Shown here piece by piece: positions 9,869 through 16,460 of a DNA stretch of 64,000 bases. This stretch comes from Chitinophaga deserti (GTDB taxonomy: Bacteria > Bacteroidota > Bacteroidia > Chitinophagales > Chitinophagaceae). The notes beneath the pieces were generated by a model. That model searched no databases. It was not told the origin of the DNA and saw only the letters and a list, made by a program, of their open reading frames with translations. Both the position numbers and the translations under genes were made by a program. The DNA lies in contig NZ_QFFK01000006.1 in assembly GCF_003149455.1 (NCBI RefSeq), positions 186,001 through 250,000 on the forward strand. The letters run 5' to 3'. Every line of letters starts with the position of its first letter. Within the stretch, counting starts at the first letter, position 1.

Positions 9869-10576
9869 CTATTGATACGCCATAATACGGATCCGGGGTT
9901 TCAGATCACCGGTAGTGGTGCCTGTTACGCCCTGGAGATAAATATTATAGAAACCACCACGTTTGAAGGTTACGCTGTTGTTGTCAATAGCGATCTCGGC
10001 GCCTGCCGCATCTTTGGCTACTACTACATGTGAGCCTTCCGCTGCGGGGGTGAAGCTATCGTACTGGCCGGTTTCAAAATCTTCGTATTGACGGCTGTTG
10101 AATACTTTGGTTCCGCCAATGAAAATATCCACGGCAGGTGATCCTGGCATCAGGTTGAAGAAACGGACATTAGCCTTATCGGTAGCAGGGTTAGACCATG
10201 TTTCCCGGATACGGTGGATGTGCGCTCCGTCATTTTTATCTCCGTAGAGAATGAGGGTAGTGTAGGCTGATGTGTCGAAAACTGCTGTGACAGTGGCCAT
10301 CAGGCTGTCAGCACCATACTTCTTGAAATCGAATTTGTAAGATTTCGGGTTAAATACCTGACCGGCAGCCTCTCCGAATTTGATTTCCTTGGTGGTGATT
10401 TTAGTACCATCGAGGAAGATGTCGGTACCGAAAGTGGTAGCGAGGGAATTGACGAAAGCCACGTAGGTGACAGGCTTCTGCGGTTCCGGTTCAGAGTTTT
10501 TCAGACAGGACGAAAATCCTGTAACAGCTACGGTCAATGCCGCCAATGTCCATAAACGGCTCTTTTTGGTTACCAT
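9869..10576 (-). CDS. DUF4397 lipoprotein
   Basis: A 235-residue exported protein: signal peptide with lipobox FSSC (Cys at about 24), then a DUF4397 domain (VTYVAFVNSL, GTDIFLDGTK, VRFFNLMPGSPAVDIFIGG, then GSHVVVAKDAAG). DUF4397 is a beta-sandwich unit common in Bacteroidota surface lipoproteins with no known reaction. The two halves both carry a DIFI/DIFL-x-GTK motif, so it may be an internal duplication. It is monocistronic, with its own terminator. Confidence 0.87.
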   Translation of the reverse strand: MVTKKSRLWTLAALTVAVTGFSSCLKNSEPEPQKPVTYVAFVNSLATTFGTDIFLDGTKITTKEIKFGEAAGQVFNPKSYKFDFKKYGADSLMATVTAVFDTSAYTTLILYGDKNDGAHIHRIRETWSNPATDKANVRFFNLMPGSPAVDIFIGGTKVFNSRQYEDFETGQYDSFTPAAEGSHVVVAKDAAGAEIAIDNNSVTFKRGGFYNIYLQGVTGTTTGDLKPRIRIMAYQ

Positions 10577-10632
10577 GCGCTCTTAGGTTTTTATTGATCA
10601 GTGATTAGTTACGGTTATGAAGTTGAAATATG

Positions 10633-11910
10633 TCAGTTCTGATAACGTTGAAAGTCTGGTTTGTATTTTCTTTCCCTTTTCAGTTCAGTTTCATAAATGA
10701 TGGTCCCCAGTTCCCGCAGGAAAGGTTTCCCAATGGTTTCGTAGTCGTAGGTATCATCCCCGATGATGCCGTCCGAATTGGTGTAGATTCTGGCAGACAG
10801 CAGAAACTCTATTTTAGCGTCAAAGTCCGCAAAATAAGCGACATCTGTCAGAAACCCATAAGCCCAGCCGGATTTATTGAATATCCTTAAGCCCTGTGGC
10901 AGCCGCACGCTGCTGTCTGCACCTCCCATCAGGTACTTGGTGTAGTTTCTGTGAAACTCGGTTGTGTCATACTTCGGATCTGCCGGCCCGCTTTCCGTTG
11001 GCAGTTTAGACATATACCGGTATAAAAACCGGTAATCATCTTCCGTTAAACGGAAACGTTGCCGGGATGTTACAGTTTCCGGAAAAATTATACTCTGGAG
11101 GATATGATGCAGGTCGCCCAGCAGCATCCTGTTCTTCATGGAGAAGTCGAAAGGGGCGTTCACCAGACTATCTCCCGCATAATGTGCGTTCCCGGCCTTT
11201 TCCGGTTCCACAAAAGGCGTACCGGGTACGGGGCCTTTATAATGCCGGGGTTGCTGAATATATAGTGGAGTGGCAGCACCGGGGAGGAAGAAGCGGGCGC
11301 CATTCGTTTGCCGGTTGGCCTCAGGGGGGAGCGGCATACTGAGGCGGTGTACGATACGGGCGGCGGGATAGCCCTTCTTGTGGAGGGCGGTATTAAAGCC
11401 TTCCTGCCCCAGCAGTTCATAGAACCGGTTAAAGGCATCATTATCGCTGACCATGAATATTTTCTTAATGTAATGCTCCGCACTGGGCTTCCCGGATGGG
11501 TGGGAGGTATCGGTAAGCGTAGCCGGAGAGATGCCGGGCAAACTGTCGGTCAGCATCACCGCATCCCTTGGTATGCCGAGGCCGTTAAGGGTTTCCAGCG
11601 CCAGCAGGGCGGCAGGGAGCTTAACGGTGGAGGCGGGGTAGAAGTAGGAGGAAGGGGCCTCCGGCCAGTGGTACTCCGTGAGGCGGGGCCTGTTACGGGC
11701 ATCCCTGTCTATCCGGGTATAATAAATCTCCACCCGGTACCCCGAAGGGTCGGCAAAAGCGGGTCCCAGCCTGGTGGCATGGGCCTCCAGGAGGGAATCC
11801 AGGTATTTGTCTTTACTGGAGTGTGTCATGTGGAAATTTCTTTCCCGGTAAGTTTGGCAGTTCGCAAAAAAAACCAATATTGCAGACGCCAACAAAATCC
11901 GTTGCTGCAT
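10633..11910 (-). CDS. serine hydrolase of the class A beta-lactamase fold, lipoprotein
   Basis: A 425-residue predicted lipoprotein (lipobox FFANC, Cys 18, with the start at 11910; an upstream ATG at 11949 would weaken the signal peptide). The fold is that of penicillin-binding proteins and class A beta-lactamases: SxxK as S94-T-V-K97, SDN at 155-157, and a KTG-like KSG in FNKSGWAYGF towards the end. Family members cut beta-lactams or act on cell-wall peptides. The large size and the loops between motifs differ from secreted beta-lactamases of about 290 residues, so cell-wall or other amide substrates are as likely as antibiotics. No regulator is adjacent. Confidence 0.85.
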   Translation of the reverse strand: MQQRILLASAILVFFANCQTYRERNFHMTHSSKDKYLDSLLEAHATRLGPAFADPSGYRVEIYYTRIDRDARNRPRLTEYHWPEAPSSYFYPASTVKLPAALLALETLNGLGIPRDAVMLTDSLPGISPATLTDTSHPSGKPSAEHYIKKIFMVSDNDAFNRFYELLGQEGFNTALHKKGYPAARIVHRLSMPLPPEANRQTNGARFFLPGAATPLYIQQPRHYKGPVPGTPFVEPEKAGNAHYAGDSLVNAPFDFSMKNRMLLGDLHHILQSIIFPETVTSRQRFRLTEDDYRFLYRYMSKLPTESGPADPKYDTTEFHRNYTKYLMGGADSSVRLPQGLRIFNKSGWAYGFLTDVAYFADFDAKIEFLLSARIYTNSDGIIGDDTYDYETIGKPFLRELGTIIYETELKRERKYKPDFQRYQN

Positions 11911-12006
11911 AGAAGTCAAAATTGAAGGCGAAATCCCTATCAAAACCAATCACATAGTGATTTTAAGGCTGTTTTGATCCGGGCTTTAATATATCAATTT
12001 AAATTC

Positions 12007-12014
12007 TATCTTTG
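12007..12014 (+). promoter_or_regulatory. -7 promoter element for secDF
   Basis: TATCTTTG, an exact TAnnTTTG match, lies 40 bases before the secDF start codon in an AT-rich stretch. Confidence 0.62.
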
Positions 12015-12053
12015 CAACTCTTTAAAAATTTGTATTAATAATCCGAAAAGAAA

Positions 12054-15000
12054 ATGCAACTAAAAGGACTGGTTAGATTTTTTACTGCCGCCCTGATCCT
12101 TATTTCTTTGTATCAGTTGTCCTTCACGTTTGTGGTGCGGAACTTTGAGAAGAAGATGAAGGATGAGGCCGCAGCTGATGTTGCCCGCCAAAATCATCCC
12201 TCCGCCGAAACGAAATATCCCGGCAATAAAGAGCTTCAGGCACTTTACCAGGATACGCTGGACAATTTGTTGAAAGAACGTTTGGACTACAAGCTGGATA
12301 GCGCCAGTGGCAAGGAGATTGCGGGGTTCCCCTGGAATACGACCTACATCAAGGCCAAAGAGAAACAGCTCAACCTGGGTCTCGACCTGCAGGGGGGTAT
12401 GAACGTAGTGCTGGAAGTTAGCGTGGAAGACGTGGTGCGTGCCCTCGCGGGTAATCCCAACGATCCCACCCTCAACGCAGCCATCGCTACTGCCCGTGAG
12501 CGCAAGAAGAACAGCCAGTCTGACTTTGTGACCCTGTTCGGCGAAGCATACAAGGAAAAGAATCCCAACGGGAAGCTCTCCACCGTGTTTGCCAACGCCC
12601 AGCTGAAAGAGATCACTTTCAACAGCTCCAACGATCAGGTGCTGAACGTGATCCGTACGGAAGCAAAGGCTGCCATCAAGAATACTTACAAAGTACTGCA
12701 GAACCGTATCGATAAATTCGGTGTTGCATCCCCCACCATTAACCTCGACGAGAACCGCGGTATCATTTCCGTGGAACTGGCAGGTGTGGATGATGCAGAC
12801 CGTGTTCGCCAATACCTTCAGGCCAGCGCCAACCTCGAATTCCGCGAAACCTATAAGAACGGTGAGGAATTCTACATGGGCATTCTGACCCCCATGAACG
12901 AGGCCATCCGTGCTGCCCAGGGTAACGCTCCTAAAGTGGATACCGCTGCCAAAGCAACTGATTCCACTACTGTAGCTGCTACTACCACTACCGACACGAA
13001 AGACTCTGCTTCCCTGAAAGGACTCCTCGCTTCCGGCGGTGCCAAAACATCTGCCGATTCTGCGAAACTCCTCCAGGAGCAGGCGATGAAAGATAATCCG
13101 CTCTTCGCCATCTTCCGTCCCAATGCTACGCAGGAAGGCATCATCCCCAGCTCAGTACTCGGCCAGATCGCCTCTTCCGATACCGCTACTTTCCGGAAAT
13201 ACCTGGAACTGCCTGCGGTAAAAGCCATTCTGCCGAAAGACCTGGTGTTCCTCTACGGTCCTTCCAACAAGGAAGACCGCAGCCAGCCCCTGCAGGTATA
13301 TGGTGTGAAAGTAAACCCCGCCAACCCGAAAGCTAAAATCACGGGTGAAAGGGTGATCGCTGCCAAAGCAGATTTCGGACAGGATAACAACCGCCCCGAA
13401 GTATCCATGACTATGGATGCCGTAGGTACCAAAGACTGGCGTAACCTGACCCGTGCACTTAAACCTTCGAACCCTGACGATCCGAGAACCGACAACTATG
13501 TAGCTGTAATTCTCGATAACGTAGTATATACCGCACCTTCTATCCGCGGAGAAATCCCTAACGGTGTTTCCTCCATCAGCGGCAGCTTTACGCTGGAAGA
13601 AGCGCAGGATCTTGCCAACATCCTGGTGTCCGGCAGAATGCCGGCTCCCGCCAAGATCGTGCAGGAGCAGGTAGTAGGCCCCACCCTCGGTCAGGAATCT
13701 ATCGAGGCAGGTGCCAAATCCTTCATCATCTCCTTCGCGGTAATCTTTATCCTCATGCTGGTGTATTACAACACCGGCGGATGGGTAGCCAACATCGCCC
13801 TGATCCTCAACCTCCTCTTTACCGTAGGTATCCTCGCGTCTCTCGGCGCTACGCTTACCATGCCTGGTATCGCTGGTCTGGTACTGACGATCGGTATGGC
13901 GGTAGACACCAACGTAATTATCTTCGAACGTATAAAGGATGAGCTCAGCAAAGGAAAAACGTACCAACAGGCAGTTGCCGACGGTTACAAACGTTCCTAC
14001 GCACCGGTACTGGATGGTCACGTAACCTCCCTGCTTACCGCTATCATCCTGTTCTACTTCGGCCTCGGCCCTGTACTCGGCTTTGCCACCACACAGATCA
14101 TCGGTCTGCTCCTGTCCCTGTTCTGCGGTATCCTCGTATCCCGCATGGTAACGGACTTCTGGATGAAGCGCAAACGCCACTTCGAGTATTTCACACCTAT
14201 CAGCCGCCGCATCTTCAAGCATGCCAACTTCGATTTCGTTGCCAAGCGTAAGTACGCTTACATGATCTCTGCTGTTGTAATGCTGCTCGGTATCGGCTCC
14301 TTCTTCAATGGGTTCGACCATGGTGTTGACTTCAGCGGAGGCCGCAGCTACACCGTTCGTTTCGACAAACCGATTGATCGTGAAGCTGTACACAGCGCAC
14401 TGAATAAAACCTTCGATTCCGAAACGTTTGTAAAAACCATCGGCGAAAACAACCAGCTGAACATCACCACGCCTTACCGCATCGAGGAAAACTCCGACGA
14501 AGCGGCGAAAGACGCGCTGACGAAACTGCACGCGGGCCTTCAGGCATTCTACGACAGCAAGCCCGACCAGGCCGCTTTCGAAACGAAATACCTCATTGGT
14601 TCCCAGACGGTAGCACCAACCATCTCCGATGACCTCCGGTCCGGAGCGGTAAAAGCAACCCTGCTGTCTATCTTCGTGATCTTCCTGTACATCCTGCTGC
14701 GTTTCAGCAAATGGCAATACTCTATCGGTACCATTTTCTCTCTCCTGCACGACGTACTCGTAACACTGGCAGTATTCTCCTTCTGCCGCAACATTGTGCC
14801 TTTCTCCCTGGAGATCGACCAGCACTTTATCGCGGCAATCCTTACGGTAATCGGTTTCTCAATGAACGATACGGTGATCGTATTCGACCGTATCCGTGAA
14901 ACGTTCCGTAACACGAAAGGGCTGGATACAAAAGTGGTGATCAACCGCGCGATCAACGAAACCCTGAGCCGTACCATCATGACCTCTGTGACGGTATTCC

Positions 15001-15206
15001 TCACCATCCTCATCCTCTTCATCTTCGGTGGCGAGGTGACACGTGGTTTCGCATTCGCGATGCTCATCGGTGTACTGACCGGTACTTACTCTTCTATCTT
15101 CGTTGCTGCCCCCATCCTGGTGGACTTCGACAAGAAGAACTCCCTCTCCAACGAGCGTGAAGCCGTGGTGATCGAGAAAGCACCCCCGTTAGTACGCGGC
15201 AAATAA
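12054..15206 (+). CDS. secDF: protein translocase SecDF fusion protein
   Basis: SecD and SecF joined in one 1050-residue chain, the arrangement usual in this phylum. With proton energy it pulls preproteins out of the Sec channel on the periplasmic side. Order: N-terminal membrane helix (about 8-28), SecD start LNLGLDLQGGMNVVLEV at about 103, the large periplasmic P1 domain, SecD membrane bundle from about 550 with GMAVDTNVIIFERI-type motif, then the SecF part from about 720 (VDFSGGRSYTVRF and SMNDTVIVFDRIRE). Odd: a Thr/Ala/Ser-rich low-complexity insert at about 295-345 within P1. A good TAnnTTTG promoter precedes it and a strong hairpin follows. YajC is encoded separately at 6.6 kb. Confidence 0.98.
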   Translation: MQLKGLVRFFTAALILISLYQLSFTFVVRNFEKKMKDEAAADVARQNHPSAETKYPGNKELQALYQDTLDNLLKERLDYKLDSASGKEIAGFPWNTTYIKAKEKQLNLGLDLQGGMNVVLEVSVEDVVRALAGNPNDPTLNAAIATARERKKNSQSDFVTLFGEAYKEKNPNGKLSTVFANAQLKEITFNSSNDQVLNVIRTEAKAAIKNTYKVLQNRIDKFGVASPTINLDENRGIISVELAGVDDADRVRQYLQASANLEFRETYKNGEEFYMGILTPMNEAIRAAQGNAPKVDTAAKATDSTTVAATTTTDTKDSASLKGLLASGGAKTSADSAKLLQEQAMKDNPLFAIFRPNATQEGIIPSSVLGQIASSDTATFRKYLELPAVKAILPKDLVFLYGPSNKEDRSQPLQVYGVKVNPANPKAKITGERVIAAKADFGQDNNRPEVSMTMDAVGTKDWRNLTRALKPSNPDDPRTDNYVAVILDNVVYTAPSIRGEIPNGVSSISGSFTLEEAQDLANILVSGRMPAPAKIVQEQVVGPTLGQESIEAGAKSFIISFAVIFILMLVYYNTGGWVANIALILNLLFTVGILASLGATLTMPGIAGLVLTIGMAVDTNVIIFERIKDELSKGKTYQQAVADGYKRSYAPVLDGHVTSLLTAIILFYFGLGPVLGFATTQIIGLLLSLFCGILVSRMVTDFWMKRKRHFEYFTPISRRIFKHANFDFVAKRKYAYMISAVVMLLGIGSFFNGFDHGVDFSGGRSYTVRFDKPIDREAVHSALNKTFDSETFVKTIGENNQLNITTPYRIEENSDEAAKDALTKLHAGLQAFYDSKPDQAAFETKYLIGSQTVAPTISDDLRSGAVKATLLSIFVIFLYILLRFSKWQYSIGTIFSLLHDVLVTLAVFSFCRNIVPFSLEIDQHFIAAILTVIGFSMNDTVIVFDRIRETFRNTKGLDTKVVINRAINETLSRTIMTSVTVFLTILILFIFGGEVTRGFAFAMLIGVLTGTYSSIFVAAPILVDFDKKNSLSNEREAVVIEKAPPLVRGK

Positions 15207-15232
15207 GCCTGAACTACACTAACATAATTGCA

Positions 15233-15267
15233 AACAGCCGTCTCCCCCGGGAGGCGGCTGTTTTTTT
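15233..15267 (+). terminator. Rho-independent terminator after secDF
   Basis: A long GC-rich stem with one bulge (15233-15246 with 15249-15262, outer arms AACAGCCG/CGGCTGTT) followed by seven T, 27 bases after the stop. Confidence 0.9.
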
Positions 15268-15449
15268 GTGCCCCTTACCCTTATCCAAACATTCGGCAGG
15301 CCACCCCAAATTCAATAGCGGCATAGCGTCCACAATAAGCCCTTTTTATGCCCTCAATTCCTTTTCCCTGCAGAACTATGCCGGCGGGCTAAACCAACGG
15401 TAAAAACGGGCTGGCAGGCATGAAAAGGTCCCTCTGTCCATACCCTTCC

Positions 15450-15625
15450 CCGTCCTTTCATAAAGGTGTCAACCGGCTTAACCCCATGCAGAAGCGGAAC
15501 AGCAGCCCTGTTCTGTTTCCTCCATCTTTTCCATTCCCCGTCCTTTCAGAACAATAGCTGGAGGCTTCTCGCGGGATGGCTGTGATGTTTTGCCCCTTCC
15601 CAAATACCTTTCCCCCGCCTTTGCA
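15450..15625. repeat. dispersed CCGTCCTTTCA words in 11-base register
   Basis: The 11-mer CCGTCCTTTCA occurs identically at 15450 and 15538 (88 = 8 x 11 bases apart, inside a 15-base identity), and a 9/11 match CCGCCTTTGCA is at 15615 (77 = 7 x 11 bases further). The same phase continues into the neighbouring inverted array at 15664-15783 (the first CCG there is 55 = 5 x 11 bases on). The bases between are pyrimidine-rich but not obviously repeated. Confidence 0.65.
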
Positions 15626-15663
15626 GGATAGCAGCCCGGGGGTAAAAAGAAGGTATCCTTCAT

Positions 15664-15783
15664 GATAAGCCGTATTTCAACCGTACTCAACCCGGGGATA
15701 AGCCGTAGATAAGCCGCCTCTATATAGGGGCGGCTTATGGGCGGGATATGGGCGGCTTAAAGGCGGCTTAAGGGCGGCTTATC
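15664..15783. repeat. 11-base-spaced inverted array B (word GGCGGCTTATC)
   Basis: Right arm: five contiguous 11-mers at 15729, 15740, 15751, 15762 and 15773, four of them GGCGGCTTAnn and one GGCGGGATATG. Left arm: five contiguous 11-mers in reverse-complement sense at 15664, 15675, 15686, 15697 and 15708; three are GATAAGCCGnn and two are degenerate. A ten-base AT-rich spacer (TCTATATAGG) separates the arms. The unit at 15708 is the exact reverse complement of that at 15773. It lies between the secDF and IscA-type terminators, so is probably untranscribed or weakly transcribed. Confidence 0.92.
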
Positions 15784-15918
15784 TCCCAATAAAACCTGCT
15801 TTTGTCATGAAGAAACGATGGGTTTGTCATGAGGGGAGGTTAGGGGATAAAAAGGAATTCCCGGGGTAAGGACCCGGGAAACAGATGAGTGAAGAAGGAA
15901 GGAAGATGCAGGGGCATA
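15784..15918. other. gene-free remainder of the secDF-IscA gap
   Basis: The rest of the 777-base gap between the converging secDF and IscA-type genes. Apart from the secDF terminator, the CCGTCCTTTCA words and array B, bases 15268-15449 and 15784-15918 hold no open frame, RNA gene or further repeat that I can support. Confidence 0.5.
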
Positions 15919-15966
15919 AAAAAAGTGACTAAACAAGCAGCAGACTGCTTCCTTAGTCACTTTTTA
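15919..15966. terminator. bidirectional terminator after the IscA-type gene
   Basis: A ten-base-pair outer stem (15923-15932 with 15953-15962, arms AAGTGACTAA/TTAGTCACTT) encloses a second small stem (AGCAG/CTGCT). A and T runs flank both sides. Confidence 0.8.
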
Positions 15967-15983
15967 GTGTATAACTATTTGAT

Positions 15984-16328
15984 TTATACGGCGAAAGATG
16001 TTCCGCAGCCGCAGCTGGACGAAGCATTCGGGTTGTTGAAAGTAAAACCGCGGGCATTGAGGCCATGCTGGAAGTCGATTTCGATACCGAGGAGGTAAAG
16101 GCCGTGTGCTTTTTTCATTACCACGGGGATGCCTTCCAGCTCATAAATATCGTCGTCTTCCATTTTAGCGTCAAAACCGAGGATGTAGGACAAACCGGAG
16201 CATCCGCCGCCCTTTACGCCAATGCGCAGGAACTGCGAATGGTCGAAGCTGACTTCTTCCATGAGCCGCTTTAATTCTTTAACCGCGCCGGCGGTCAGTT
16301 GTATAGGTGCCTGAGAGATTGTTTCCAT
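15984..16328 (-). CDS. iron-sulfur cluster assembly protein, IscA/SufA/ErpA type
   Basis: An A-type carrier that holds and delivers Fe-S clusters in the cytoplasm. 114 residues from the ATG at 16328; the longer frame from 16370 starts in the promoter. The family pattern is complete: ITAGAVKELKRLM near the start, VGVKGGGCSGLSY with the first Cys at about 46, and the C-terminal pair in SSSCGCGTSFAV. It stands alone, not with suf or isc genes, and has its own promoter and terminator. Confidence 0.95.
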   Translation of the reverse strand: METISQAPIQLTAGAVKELKRLMEEVSFDHSQFLRIGVKGGGCSGLSYILGFDAKMEDDDIYELEGIPVVMKKAHGLYLLGIEIDFQHGLNARGFTFNNPNASSSCGCGTSFAV

Positions 16329-16347
16329 GTATCGAAAAGTTTGAATA

Positions 16348-16355
16348 CAAAAGTA
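16348..16355 (-). promoter_or_regulatory. -7 promoter element for the IscA-type gene
   Basis: TACTTTTG on the minus strand, an exact TAnnTTTG match, 20 bases before the start codon at 16328. Its position supports that start over the longer frame. Confidence 0.65.
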
Positions 16356-16460
16356 CGGAAAAATGGGCAAAGTACGTTGTCACCTCTATGTCACCACCGG
16401 GGCGCTATTATCTGAAATTTGTATGTAATTTGTTGCCCGGTGGAAAACCCTTTCCTACAT

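Noticed and set aside
13152..14825. 557-codon open frame opposite secDF
   Set aside because: Shadow of secDF codon bias; no signal, domain or promoter.
15478..15690. 70-codon minus-strand frame in the secDF-IscA gap
   Set aside because: It runs through the 11-base-phased region; the open frame is a side effect of the base composition there.
15664..15783. CRISPR array
   Set aside because: The units are contiguous 11-mers or carry 5-base variable parts; there are no 25-40 base repeats with unique spacers and no cas gene.
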